The notes: generated by a model not told the origin, from the letters alone. A DNA stretch of 64,000 nucleotides from Shinisaurus crocodilurus (GCA_021292165.1 CM037877.1:210904715-210968714), one strand, 5' to 3'; counted from the stretch's first letter, positions 34,493-47,119 are shown. Made by a program: numbers and translations.

Positions 34493-35161
34493 TCTCCTCA
34501 AGATGATCCAGAGAAGGATATCAAAGTCCTGTGTCTTCTTTTGTGTCTCAGTAGCAAAAGCTTGGCAGCCATGTTTTAGCCGGCAGTGAACAACTTGTAT
34601 TCAAGTTCAAAGGGAGGTAGAGTCTGAGTTCAGGATGGCAAGATCAATAGTCTGGACTTTTTCCCATGTTTCACATTCTGCATGAAAACAGAAAAAGTTA
34701 AGCATCACACACGCTTGAGAATTTCCTCAAGTCTACACACATTTCAATTGCAATGAAACCATATGGAAAACTGAAGGATGGGTAGTTCTCCTTCAATACA
34801 ACCCCTTTCTCTGGAGATCTACCAAAAAGACTCACTGCACAAGAACAACAATACAAAAACAATAATACGTATCAATCCATCATTGAAATAAACAGTATAG
34901 TACTAATTCATTTCAAAACGTAATATAACAACCCAGGCAAGCATTTAATAACAACAACATTATGACTATTACATTCATTACAAAATTAGCAATATCAATC
35001 ATTAAAACATATCAATCCATATTATTTATCAATAACGCACACATCTCCTAAAGGATATTGTAGCTGGAAAAGATTCAGAAAAAGGCAGCCAAGATGATCA
35101 AGGGGCTGGAACACTTCCCTTATGAAGAAAGTTACAACTTTTGGGATTCTTTAGTTTAGAA

Positions 35162-35490
35162 CAGGGGTGAACAACATGTAGCCCTTTGGCCATATGTGCT
35201 CCCCATTTTAAAAATATTTTTTTGGGAGGCCCCCACCTGGGTCCCCTGCCGCACTCCCAGTGATTCTGTTGGGAAACAAGGCCTTTGCTTCCCAGCGGAA
35301 TTGTGCCCCCCCGCCCACCAGACAGCTGTTGGCAGGCTGGGTGGTGCAATGTGCAATTCTGCTGGAAAACAGGGCGTGCTCTCCCTTCATGTCCTGTTCC
35401 CCACCAGAATTGCTGGGAATCCAGCAGCATGGACACTTCTGGCGGGGGGAAGAGTGCATCCCCCCAACCCACCAACGTTGCCAACCCCTG
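35162..35490. mobile_element. hAT-like element inside the CR1 copy
   Basis: The flanks GTTTAGAA (35154-35161) and GTTTAAAA (35491-35498) match at 7 of 8 bases. The ends are CAGGGGTGAACAACATG and CAACGTTGCCAACCCCTG. At 329 bp it is non-coding; the 142- and 180-codon frames crossing it are chance. Confidence 0.88.
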
Positions 35491-35647
35491 GTTTAAAAAA
35501 AAAAAAAGTGAGCAAGGAGGAGACACAATGGGGATTTACAAAATTATGCATGGTGTGGAGAAACTGCAGAGAGATAAGTTTTTCCTCCTTCTCTCATGAT
35601 ACTAGTACCCGGGATCATGCAGTGAAGCTCACTAGTGGGAAATTCAG

Positions 35648-35883
35648 TGAGAGCCAGTATGGTGCAGTGGTTAGAGTGTTAGACTGGGACTCAGATCTGG
35701 GTTCTAGTCCCCACTTAGCTGTGAAGCTCACTGGGTGACTTTGGCCCATTCACTTGACTCTTAGCCTAACCTACCTCACGGAGTTGGTGTGAGGATGAAA
35801 TGGTAGAGAACCATGTAAGCTGCCTTGGGCTCCTTGCAAGAGGAAAAAAGGCAGGATATAAATGTAATAATAAATAAATAAAT
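35648..35883 (+). mobile_element. Sauria SINE inside the CR1 copy
   Basis: The head reads GAGAGCCAGTATGGTGCAG with GGGTTCTAGTCCCC. It continues AAGCTCACTGGGTGAC, CCTAACCTACCTCACGG and GCTGCCTTGGGCTCCTTGC, with a (TAAA)n tail. A duplicated AAATTCAG lies at 35640-35647 and 35884-35891. Confidence 0.92.
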
Positions 35884-36287
35884 AAATTCAGGATAGCAAA
35901 GAGAAAGCACTTCTTTACACAGCACATAAAGTATGGGATTTGCTGCCAACAAGATGTGGTGGCAGCCACTAACTTAGTTTTAAAAAGGGAGGTGGACACA
36001 TTCATGGACAATAAGACTATCAATGGCTACTAGTAATGATAGCTATAAGCAGCCTCCAGGTTCAGATGCAGTATACCTCTGGATACTAGTTGCTAGGGAA
36101 CAGTGGGAGAGGGCTATTGAGCTCTTGCCTTGCTTTGGGGACTCCCAGGGGATCCGGCTGGCCATTGTATGGGAAACAAGATGCTTTGGTCTGATCCAGA
36201 AGGGCTCTTATGTTCTCAACTTACATAAACTTTTAACTCAATAGGATGTGCTTTCAAGTAAACCTTGTGAAGACTGTGCTACAAGGC

Positions 36288-36366
36288 TGTGATCCTATTC
36301 CACTTGGGGTAAGTCCCACTGAATTCACAGGGACTTACTTTTAAACAAATGTGCATAGGATTGGGA
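36288..36366. repeat. Short palindromic repeat (GATCCTAT/ATAGGATT)
   Basis: Left GTGATCCTATTCCAC, right TGTGCATAGGATTGGG, with inverted AAGTCCC/GGGACTT in between. It is related to 2241-2320. Confidence 0.6.
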
Positions 36367-38756
36367 TGGAAATGTCTTTAGCTTGCTGTATATTCATTTT
36401 GATGAATGACCTTGCTGATCAGAGGCTAGACCTGGAGCGTCATTGCTGCCTACCTGGTTTAAATCACCAGTTGCATTACTGGAACAAATGTACCATTTTG
36501 GAATTGCTAAAAAAAATATATCTTGTGCCATGGGCCAGATATGAACCTGGAATAGGATGTAGAAATTATTATTAAAAGAAATGAACAATAAAAGTTTCCA
36601 AACCAGTTCCATAAGAATGAGGGCATCCTTTCAATACTGCTCTCATTCAAACAAGAGACCTCATCAGGTGTCCTCACCTGCAAACACACCAGACTTTTGT
36701 ACCTATCACCTGAACTGGGACATGCAAGTGGACTGCACAGTTGGCACTTTATTGTTTTTCCAATAAACCTGATCCACTTCGGCTTCCTCTGCCAGGCAAC
36801 CGTAGTTAATGATTAATTTGAGGCCTACATTACTGTCACTGAGTTAATTACTTATTTGCCCTTCAAACAGCTCCTTTAGTACCTCATCCACATGTATTAG
36901 TAGGGGAACTAAAGTAAGCATGCAAGCAAATAAGGTGACACTTCTTTTTTAAAAAAAGAAAGAAAGAAAGCTGTAACAATACATTTTCCCACCACTTTGG
37001 GCTTGGAACACAATCCACCATCGGTAAGCCACAGGTTAAGGGACACACCGGAACAGACCAGTAGGTGGCACTATTGTCTCCATGACCATGCCTTACCTAC
37101 ATATATAACTACTGTATAGAACTGAAAGTTTACTCCACCATAATTCATCCCTTGATTAACCTTACACCACTATTCTTCACTGGGATAGAAAGTCCAGAAT
37201 ATGTAGCCTGCACAGTAGCTTCTCTTAATGTGGGGGGCTAACAAAGATTGAGTTTTCCATGACAGTCAAGTTCAGTCTTCTGTTACAGGCGAAAATCCAG
37301 TTTGTATTACAAAGTCCTAAAAGCCCTGCAACTGGAGCATAATTACCCTACCAGTTCCTTAACCAGCATGTAAAGGTGGTGGGCATTTACAGTCTCTGTA
37401 CCCTTACTTCAAAACCCATCGGAGTTCAGGAGGAAACAAAGGCAGATTGTAAATAAGGGCTCTGCAGATCTCTAAAAGGAGATGCTAGTTCAGGTATACT
37501 AAATCATATGGAGGTCTAGGTATTTGGTTAGGCAAGGCAAACAAAAGTGATTTTACTGGGTTTCATAAGTAGATAAATGCCAACTGCAACCAGAGTGTCC
37601 GATTGAGATAGATGTGGTGCTCCCGCATGGTCTCCTTACACAGAATAGGGTATTCTGTGAACAAAGAGCCTCCAAGTTTAAGGTCTGCAGAGTTGACTGG
37701 CCTTTCCTGAGCAATAGACTTCCCTTGCCCCTCTCAGGAACACAGCTGCTCTCTTCAGCAGCCCACAGTAATCTGACTAGGCCTTGTGCAACAGAATTTC
37801 CCAATGGCCAGTGCCCATCATTTTTATAACCACAAAACCAGTGTTTGTCCAAATCATGGCGCCGTTACCATGTTTCTCCCAGCTAATAGCCAAATGGGGG
37901 GGTTTCTAAAAGAAAACAAGAAAAAGAGTAGGGGGTGGGAGGTACCAAAATATAAACAGTATCAAAATGTTTTGGGAGGCATTCCAGAAAATGCCTGCAA
38001 GTTTTCAAGTTTTAAAACATTCAGATCTGCAGAGATTTTCCTTAACTGTGTTGGCATCTCCCATTTGCAAGGAGTTATCCCTGCCACATCAAGATTCTTT
38101 GCAACAGTTATAGTTACTTTTATATAAATTACCTTAGCAACCCAGAAAGCGATGACAGTCCTGTCACTATAAAACGTTATGCTGTCCAACCACTCAGGCA
38201 AACAGCTGCATGATGAATCCAGGTAATTCACAGGGTCCACACTTCTCCAACAACTGAGTAAATGCAGGGGGATAACTCAGAAGAGACCAATTCCCATTAA
38301 TTAATGAACCGAAATGTATGCAGCTTTAGAGAAGGCCTGTGTGCTGTATTTCCAGGCACACCAGCCTCTCCCCAGAGAACCAATTATGGCCCTCAAGGGA
38401 GGGGCTTCTTTGCTCAGAGTTGAGAAGTTCATGGGGCCATCATCTTGATTCTACACATAACTGGTACAGACATTTTCATGCCTCACATCTTTCCCTCCCC
38501 CCAACACTTCATTTGCCCCTCACCCATCTTCATGGTTTCAATGAGTCCGTCTACAGAAGACTGCATTTCTCTAGCATACTTAGGAAAAAGCCATACCAAT
38601 GTAGAAGGGGGAAAGATGCACTAAGTAGGCATAGCAACACACACACGCACACGCACACGCACACGCACACAGGGAGATGGGGGGAGATGAGCTAATGCCA
38701 TTTTGAGGATGGAGGTCAAGCTGAAGATCCTCCATCTCCTAAAGGTAGATGCCTTA
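36367..38756. other. Upstream non-coding stretch
   Basis: No gene is supported. A short (GAAA)n patch lies near 36955. This region may contain the unseen non-coding first exon of SLC45A3, but nothing marks it. Confidence 0.35.
38636..38670. repeat. (CACACG)n microsatellite
   Basis: CA-rich tract with regular CACACG units. Confidence 0.9.
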
Positions 38757-38840
38757 GGGTGCAATCCGATGCATGCTGGCTGGGGAATGCTGGGAGTTGT
38801 AGGACTTTTTTCCTGCCTAAACATGCATAGGACTGAGCCT
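38757..38840. mobile_element. Hairpin DNA element, internally deleted copy
   Basis: TTA lies at 38754-38756 and 38841-38843. The left end is GGGTGCAATCCGATGCATG, then directly the right arm (GGGAGTTGTAGGAC) and the right end CATAGGACTGAGCCT. Most of the left arm is missing. Confidence 0.72.
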
Positions 38841-38843
38841 TTA

Positions 38844-39307
38844 GACTCCCATTCAGTCAGTTTCCTTCTGCAAGTGTAGAAACCCAACTTCATTGTGATT
38901 GACTGCAAACGGGGGATGGGACAGGAGAAGTTGAAATGTGAACAGATACTGAAGCAACATCTCACAATGAACAAGTTTTCCCATTTTTAATGCCAGGAGT
39001 ATAAAATTATTTACACTCCATGATGTGCTTCTCACGTTTCCCACCCCTGCACTAATAATTCTGACTGAGTTAGCAATAGCAACCCATTTGACAAGCGAAG
39101 AAGCAGCAGTATCCAGAGAGGCCAAGGGTCAATCACATGGGACATGTTCAGTTTCCAGAGGGGTAGCTGTGCTAGCCTGTTGCAGTAAGAACAAGGAGTC
39201 CAATGGCACCTTCATTTGTGAGCCGCTAAGGTGCCACAAGACTCTGTTTTCACATGTTCAGGATTCACATGAGCAGTCTCTCTGCGCCACTCCCACCCTC
39301 CACATTG

Positions 39308-39338
<31 letters not shown>

Positions 39339-42199
39339 CGTTTGCAGTATAATCTGGATGACTGGGTGGAACATTGCTCTACTACCCTCACAAAAAATAC
39401 TCATCATCATCATCAACAACAAAGTGTTTCAGATTAATCAGTTAGCCAATGATGGACAGTGTGTAAGAACCCCCCTGTACAAGTTCTGTGTTTGTTTTTT
39501 TTAAATCTAGTTCCCCAGATGTCAGGGATAGTTGGATGCCTGGCTTGGATTTATAGTTGCAATCCCTCCCATGTGAAAGGGAGAGGTGGCCACTGATTTT
39601 CTGCAAATATTAATTCTATTATATTTATGCTAGCTGAAAAATTGCCCTTTGCTGGCTAGAAGATGAGCTAGTCAGCTATGATGCTGACAAAAGAAAAACT
39701 AGTCAGACCATTTAAAAACTTGTCAGGATGAAAACCTCCTTGGGATATACACTTACCCTAAAGCCATGAAACTCAAATAGAAGCACTTCAAGCCTTTCTA
39801 AAGTATAACTGCAGATGAACTCACACGTTTTAGATACAGCTTAGGAACTTTCTGTGGCACACTGATTTTAGTAGAGCCTGCCATAGTGTGTGGGGCTGAA
39901 CTAGGTGATCTTCTCAGTCTCTACAAACTACAGTTTAAGATCTTTCATATAACCTGCTCCTTTTCTTTTGCTTTGGTACTAAACACCAGGCAGGCCAAAA
40001 CCTGGGACCCCGATGTTCTCTCACGTGCAAAACTAAATCAATACTCTGGAGTCAAGATGCATTGATACACATCAAAAGCAGGGATCCGATAAGAAAAAGA
40101 AACTCAAGAGAAATTCCTGGCTGCCATACAAATCTTCTCCACAACAAACATATTCCCCTGTAGATTTGTAGCTGCAAGGTTTCAACAACGAGATTACACA
40201 ACAACCACAATTTTCTATTGAAATTATCTTTCTTTCAAAATGTTTGCAGCTTTCTTCAGCAGCCTGGGGCAAGTAGGGGTGGGGGGCGGCAGAGGGGAAG
40301 AGAGAAATCAGAAGAATTATTCTGGAATGGAAGCAGGAGAAGACGGTGCACAGCTAAGAACGAGCAGCAAGACTGTGCTGTTGCAGCCTCTAAAAACTTC
40401 TGAAAAGCCACCACTTCATCCCCAGTACCAAGAACCAACTCACCTGATTCTCTGCGGAGGCTGTGGGCCAACAGGTGAACTCCAAGCACACTGGTTTCAT
40501 TCCCCCAGACAAAGCTTCTTCAACAAACCGAGTCTGACCCAGTCACAGGGAGTGTGCCACTCATTGTGAGTGAGAGGTAGCATCAGTTTGCAGGAAGGAG
40601 GAGGAGGAGGAGGCGGGTCCATGTTAACCTATATACTCAGCACACCTATCCTATTTGGTTTGGGGGCCCTCCCTCCTGCTCTTTCACCTTTTCTTTTTCT
40701 GTTGCCATCACCGAACTGTACAACGATTGTATATTTTGCAGAGACTCAAAGGCAACACCAGAGCTCTAGTTACCATGTGCCACATGCTCTTTTATCTGGA
40801 ATATCACTGCACCACGGAACAGAGTGGAGGGGCGTAGTTTAAAAGGCTCCCTGTGCTTTGGTTGCCACTTTCTTTGCTGGCAAGGCTCCCAAGTCTTTAA
40901 CAGTAGCATTATGGATAGTAATTCAACAGAGGCAGCCCCCACCCCTGCACTGTATGGCAAGCAAGGCTTCATCTGTTGAATTTCTACTGATCACAGTTGT
41001 TAAAAAGGCCAAAAAACAAAAAAAACAAAAAAAAAGCCCTGCCTGGAGTGTGTGTGGGGGAATACAGTTGGCAACCCTGCCCTTAAAGCATTCTCGCAAG
41101 TTACTGCACATCAGAATAGTTCTGCTTCCAGAACAGAAGAGTTTGTACTCAAGCGGGCCTCTTGGAAGGGATACAAGATCATCCACAGAACTGGCATGGA
41201 ATAAAAGCAATTGTGAGGAAGCTCTTGCATGCTTCGTGAGTACAATGTTACTGTTTAACCGTAACACTCACTGACTCAGAGCAACAAAGTCCCTATATAA
41301 GAACTGGTATGCGTATGCCCGTTCAGTCCAAGTTTCATGCATACTGAAAGATCTGACTGCTGTGCCAAGATAAGGCTTTTATCTGGATCCATTTGTGTTA
41401 GGATAATACTAGAAAGGAGGGACCAGCAATCAGAAACTGATTTTATACAGCGCCTAGCACAACTGATTTTATATAGCAGCAAACACAAATCTGGGTTGTT
41501 TTAGAAAAGCTCTTCTTACTGCAGCTTCAGCTGCCCTGGTTGCAAACTCAGCGGGAAGAACAGCCAGCATGACCAGGGCATTGCCCCCCATTCAGGTTAA
41601 TGGATTGTAGCTGGCTCAAGTTATTTCTCAATCATCCGGAGGAAAACGTGGATGAAGGTGGGAGGAAGGGAGGGGGAAACCTGTTGTCCTTCACCCTGTG
41701 CTATTTTGCAGGTGCCAGTTTGGCTACAAATAGTAGCCTCTGCTGAGAGCAGGCATATATTATAAACCACTAATCTCCACCACAACACATTTGCTGGCAG
41801 ACTGGATCTGCCAGGCACAGCGCCAAATATAGATGCTATAGTGGAGGAGTTCCTGATGGATAGGCACATTTGGAGCCCGCCATGCTGAAAATAAAGCGGT
41901 GGGCATGACACTCCAGAGAGGCTGCCCTGTTCATACCTTGAAATCCACACATCCTCACACCCCGCTCTAGAATTCTAAACTCCACATCAAAGAAAGGCCA
42001 AATTTGACTCTCAAAATTCAACTACCGGTATGTGCAAGTCCAGATACTGTTTTCTTAAAGGTGTTCAATTTGAATAATTTGGATATTTTTGCAGCAAACA
42101 GTATGGTAGCATGGGAAGAATATGGACGTGGCAGTATACCTAATATGACTGGAAGTCATGGAAGTCAATAGACTCATGCAAGGCACAAAAAAGTTATGT
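38844..42199. other. Upstream non-coding stretch
   Basis: No gene is supported. It contains a CCAGAGGGGTAGC-type transposon scrap (39156-39246) and an (AT)14 tract (39311-39338). A purine-rich patch near 40265-40345 and a (GGA)n patch near 40600 are low-complexity. Confidence 0.35.
39311..39338. repeat. (AT)14 microsatellite
   Basis: Fourteen perfect AT units. Confidence 0.97.
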
Positions 42200-42207
42200 C
42201 CCTAAGT

Positions 42208-42526
42208 CAGGGTGGTGGGCAACTCTTGGCTTGTAGGCAGTCCCCCATGGCCATTGGGGGGGGGGGGCTGCTGAATTTGCAGCCGTAGCAAGAATCGCAG
42301 CAATTTTACAAGGAAACAAGGCACACAGGGAGTGCTCACCTCATCTGCAAGCAGAATCATGCTCCCAAAGGGCTCTCTTGTTTTCTTGCAAAATCGCCCC
42401 AATTTTTGCTGCTACTTCAGATTTGGCATCACCGGTGGCAGTTTTGACAGGGGTGGCTTCTGGGGTGAACCCAGTGGGTTCTGGGGTCAGCAATGTAGCC
42501 CCCACTCCAGATGTTGCTGACCCCTA
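42208..42526. mobile_element. hAT-like element with decayed duplication
   Basis: The ends are CAGGGTGGTGGGCAAC and GTTGCTGACCCCTA. The flanks CCCTAAGT (42200-42207) and CCTTAAAT (42527-42534) match at 6 of 8 bases. It is related to 8719-9547 by its ends. Confidence 0.7.
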
Positions 42527-42554
42527 CCTTAAATAATAATGACCCCTAAATAAT

Positions 42555-42720
42555 AAGCAGTGCTTGGGTTAAGATGGTAGCTTATTGGTAGAGCACAAGC
42601 TTGGCATGCAGAGGTTGGATGCACTCCTGTATGAAAGCCCTGGAGAGGCGCTGGCTGAGCAAGGAGACACTACTGAGCTAAACGGACCAATGGTCTGACT
42701 GCATAAGGCAGCATCCTACA
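42555..42720 (+). mobile_element. tRNA-derived SINE, plus orientation
   Basis: It has the A-box region TAGCTTATTGGTAGAGCAC, the core CTGGAGAGGCGCTGGC and the tail GACCAATGGTCTGACTGC then ATAAGGCAGC. Same family as 6848-7029. Confidence 0.75.
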
Positions 42721-45025
42721 TTCCTGCATTCCATCTCAGTCTAAGGCTGGCTGACTGTAATTCACAAAGTAGTAATGTACTACAGAGCACAGGTAATTAC
42801 TTGGTGAGGATTACTGAGATAATGTATGTGCTGTTTGGTCTGTAACATCCTGCCAAGCTACGAGGAGAATTTTTACCTCAAATCTGTACCCAATCCAAAA
42901 TCTGGGGAAGCAAAAGGAAATGGTAAAAAGAAACATTCTTCCCCTCTTGGCAGGATGTTGCAGGCCACGCAGCTTATCAAGTAATTCTCTATCCATTTTG
43001 AGATGTTCAAAGCAGCTAAAGAAGACACATGGGGGGGGGGAGAAGCAGGAGATGGGGTCAGGTTCTGCCCCCCCAACCTACATCAGCCTTCCCCAACCTG
43101 TCACCCTCCCGTTGTGTCACACTGTAGTTCCCATATCCCCCAGACATTCACTAGACTTGCCTTTTCAGGCCCAAGACCTGCACAGTCGCTTTGCGCGTAC
43201 AAAGCAGAGTTCCCAGCCATGACTACAGAGCCAATATTTATCATTATTTATTCTTACTTTTGTTTAAATGCAGTTAATATCCTGCCTTTCCACACAATGG
43301 TGCCCAAGGTGGCTGACCACCAGCAAGATAAAATACAACATAAGGCAATCCCAGAAAATATAGAGCCGTATATAAAACAAGAAGGTAAGAAATATGCATA
43401 CAGTTGGTATGCATTGTAAGGGCCGTGTAATGTAGCGAATCTGTGTAAGGGGCGGCATTCTGTGCAAGGATTATATCACTAGATTCCATACAGCTCCCAA
43501 CACCGGATTTATTAGCTAAATAAATGCTAATTGTAATGGTGCTCCATAATTGAATCTCCAACACTTGAATTCTCTGCCAGGCCAAGAGTAAATGGATGCA
43601 TTTGTGGATGAAAAGGTTACCCCACTGCTCCTAATCCCCTTCATGGATTTCTATTAAAAAAAAACATTATTGTCAGATGTTATCTTCCTACTTTAAATAC
43701 ATCTTCTGTTAAGCTGTGAATTATGAATGCATTGTAAGCCATCTGCTTTTTGAACTTCTTCTTATGAAATATGCACATTTAAGCAATAAAATAAGCAACT
43801 GTCTTACTATGAATGCAATCCAGCCAGTAGAGTCTAAACTGATCTGGCACAGGATCAAGACGGCTCTGCTTTATCCCTCCCGTGGGAGACAGACTGTAGA
43901 TTTTAGTAAAACACAATATAGATAAGCCCTACCCAATGAACTGAGAACAGCATTTTCCCCCTACGAAACAAGGGAACAACTCATCAAAATGTCCTTACCT
44001 GGAAACCAGGTAAGTGGGTTGGGCCTCAACATGATTTAAAGGGGAAAAGCCAAACAAAGGGAAGGTAGAGAGCACAGTTTTAGAGGACAGCAGCAGCGCT
44101 GACAATGCCCAACCTCAAATAAGACTGGATGTTTAGCATTCCTGCAGCTTCAGCACAACTTTCCTCCTATTCCACTGTGCAACATCCTGGAAAACAGTTC
44201 ATTTTCTATTTGGATGTGCAACCTTGAAGTCAGCGACACAGCAATTTTTTTTTATGTTCTTGGGCAGGGATAAAAATCACTGGGGGGAAATCAGAAATGC
44301 TCACTACCACCAACATAGAATTGGCTTTAATATTCTGTGCTATTGTTGAATTATACAGTAACATCTAAAATATACATTTAATACCTATATTAGCTTCAGC
44401 ATTTGATGGGAATTGGAATATTAAGTATTTGTATGCTGCTTTTCCACTTTACAGTCTGCAAATGGCTCACAACAATAAGATTCATTATCTTCCCCTCTAT
44501 TTCCAAAGTTCAGAGGTGAGTGTGAATCCTTATATAGCCAGAATAGCACCACCCATGTACAAGAGGGGGGTACAAGCAAGCTTGGGGGAACTCCAAGGTT
44601 TGTAGAAGTACAAACAAATCTTTTTTGGGGGAGCAACCTAAAATGTGGAGGGGAAACCCCCAAAACAGCCCAATGAGGACAGAGCATGCTTAAGGCCACA
44701 GAATGCTGACTGAGAGCATTTCCAGGTGGAGGGCTCCTACCACTACCAATCAAAAGCTATTCCATCTTTCCCGCCTTGAACAGATATTTTGTGGTACCAA
44801 AAAAGAGGGAAGAAATGGTGGGAAAACATGGGCTGGAAGATGGAAGATGGACTATGACATCTGGAGCTCTTGTAAAATTCTGTGTTTGAATCGAGACAAC
44901 CATGCAATAAAAGTATTGACTGGAATCACCCTGATTTGGGGGATAGAAACACCTCTGAATGGAAAACTGGGTGTGGAAAGGTGAATGGGACTGAGTATTT
45001 TGAAAGAAGGCATGGCTGCCTGCCT
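42721..45025. other. Non-coding stretch with one dispersed repeat
   Basis: No gene is supported. The block at 44690-44990 is the third copy of the unknown dispersed repeat (CAATCAAAAGCTATTCC, GGGAAAACATGGG). Confidence 0.45.
44690..44990 (+). repeat. Dispersed repeat of unknown class, copy 3
   Basis: It shares ACTACCAATCAAAAGC, ATTCCATCTTTCCC and TGGGAAAACATGGG with 28405-28620. Confidence 0.55.
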
Positions 45026-45097
45026 GGCAGCACAATCCTATACATGTCAACTCAAAAGTAAGTCCCACTGAGTTCAATGAGGGTTGTTCCCAAGTAC

Positions 45098-45655
45098 ACA
45101 GGAAGCTGCCTTATACTGCATTAAACCACTGGTCCATCTAGTCCAGTATTGTCGACACTAACTGGGTTTGCACAATCACTACAGCCCACTGTGGCTTATT
45201 TAAGCCATCGTGCGTGGCAGTGCGCACCAGTGGCCATTTTGAATACTCAACTCCCGTGGGGAATTGCCATGGTTTATCATGTCATCTGAACCAAGGTGGC
45301 AGGGGTTGTTTGAGGGTTAAACGACCCTCAAATAATCCATGGTATGCTGTAGGGTTATTTGAGCGTTGTTTAATCCTCATATAAGCCCTCCTGTCCGTGT
45401 TTGGATGACATGACAAACCATGGCAACCCCCTGCCAGGGGCTGAATATTCAAAATGGCTGCTGGCATGTGCCACAACCCACCATGGCTTAAATAAGCCAC
45501 AGCGGGCTGTGGTGATCGTGTGAACCAGCCCACTGACTGGCAGCAGCTCTCCAGGGTTTCAGGCAGGATTTTTTCCTGCCCTAACTTGAGATGCCGTGGA
45601 TTGAACTTGGGACCTTCTGCGTGCAAAGCAAGTGCTCTACCACTGAGCCCTGGCC
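45098..45655 (-). mobile_element. tRNA-derived SINE split by a DNA element
   Basis: The pieces 45098-45165 (tail side, AGGAAGCTGCCTTATACTGC) and 45533-45655 (core and tRNA boxes) are contiguous in the family sequence. The element at 45166-45532 separates them. Confidence 0.85.
45166..45532. mobile_element. GGTTCACAC-type palindromic element inside the SINE
   Basis: The target duplication is CTAACTGG (45158-45165) and CTGACTGG (45533-45540), 7 of 8 bases. Inverted ends of about 45 bp include TGTGGCTTATTTAAGCCAT on the left and ATGGCTTAAATAAGCCAC on the right. A second inner inverted pair surrounds CCATGGTTTATCATGTCATC. At 367 bp it is non-coding. Confidence 0.85.
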
Positions 45656-47119
45656 CTTCCCAGCTGCTGGAACACGTTAGTGTGTGGAGGGGGGAGGGGG
45701 ACGTTGCTTTTTAAATTAATGGCAGTCTATCCCACCTTTGAACGCTGAGGAGTATTCATGGCAGCTTACAATAAAATTAGATAGACAAGAGTCGAGAAAA
45801 GGGAGAAATGGCGATTATTTCTTTTTTGTATAAAATTTTAAAAATATTTCGAGAAAATGTTAAATAAAAAGAAAACAGATAATAAACTACAAAGTCAAAC
45901 ACCCCACCTCAAAAACAGTTTTTCTTTGAGACTCTGTAGCATTGGAATTTGCAAAAACAGCCAGCTCTTGGCAGTGAAGAAAGTGTAAAAAATTGTCTTA
46001 CAAGAGTACTGTAAAAAAGAAAGGGGGGGGGAAGGGTGAAAATTCATGTGAAGATAGTTGTGGGGAAAACTACTTGGGGGGGGGGAAACTACTGTGTGAA
46101 AAGTGTGAAACTGACTCTGAACTAAATCTTTACCAGAGTGTGAAGTATGTGATGTCAGTAGCATGGTTGGGATGTAGTACCATTGTTTCGGTACGTGCAA
46201 AAGCCCCGGGGTCATGTCTTTCCTCCTTCCCTTTCCTCCTCCAGTGGAGTGGCGGCAGCAGCAATTGGAAGCGTTTGCTTCCAATTCTAAGCCACAGTTC
46301 GCATCATGTAAATCATAACCTGTGGTTGATCTTAACTATGATTTCTTGAAACAAGCCAGCTTCATAAACTGCTGTTTGAAGTTGGTTTCAATTAACCGTA
46401 GTTAAGAGTAACCACAGTTTGTCCAGGCTCGGACATAAACGCTTAGCTGCAGTTAGTCCAAAATGGAAGCAAAAGCTTCTAAACTCCTCCTGGCAGTGCC
46501 AGAGGAGAGGAAAGTGGGGAGTATACGAGCCCAAGGCTCACTGCAGCTTGCCCTGAATGAGATGGCTGTTAGCAACAATGTATGAGATTTGTCCCCTATG
46601 ATGGGCAATATATGAACTAATGAAATTTTAACATTTATATCCCACAACATGGTACCGCAATGCCCTTAGGAAAGCCATGTTAAAACTGACATGTATTTTG
46701 ATTACTTCTCCAAATACATCAAAGAAATAAGTGCAAAAATATTTATCTAAATTAAAATTAAATGTTATGGAACATATTATGTGATATCACAGAACTTGGC
46801 AACTGATTATTATTTATTTTTTAAAATTCATGGATACTTAGAATTGGAGGCATGACACAGCTCTCCCTTCTCCACAATAGAAGGGGGAAGGCACAGAGCT
46901 CATGTATGTGTAGAACAGGAAGCTGGGTTCAAAAGGGGAAGCATGGGGTGGAAGGTGAAGGCTCAAAAGTAAAAGTATTTGTAGGGAAAGAAATTTGCTC
47001 TTCTTCCTTTGTCTATCACTTGCCCTCCACTATTGGTCTACTAGGGTTTAATAGTGTTGTCAATGAGCGTGTAGGTTTAATTGATTAAAATCCTTTTGAT
47101 AAACTAAAAATGTGCTCCC
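45656..47119. other. Non-coding stretch
   Basis: No gene is supported. A palindromic element of the GGTTCACAC type may span 46283-46450 (GCCACAGTTCGCATCATG then AACCACAGTTTGTCC). Poly-G runs lie near 46023 and 46076. Confidence 0.4.

Larger units (their letters stand above)
35041..36225 (+). pseudogene. CR1-like LINE 3' portion with two insertions
   Basis: Collinear CR1-type tail sequence appears in three pieces. They are 35041-35161 (GGCAGCCAAGATGATCAAGG), about 35491-35647 (GGAGACACAATGGGGATTTA) and about 35884-36225. The last includes GAGGTGGACACATTCATGG and the final TTTGGTCTGATCCAGAAGG then GCTCTTATGTTCT. The gaps hold a hAT-like element and a Sauria SINE. No open frame survives. Confidence 0.75.

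Noticed and set aside
35196..35738. 180-codon frame
   Set aside because: It runs through a hAT-like element, a poly-A tract, CR1 sequence and a Sauria SINE head, so it cannot be one gene.
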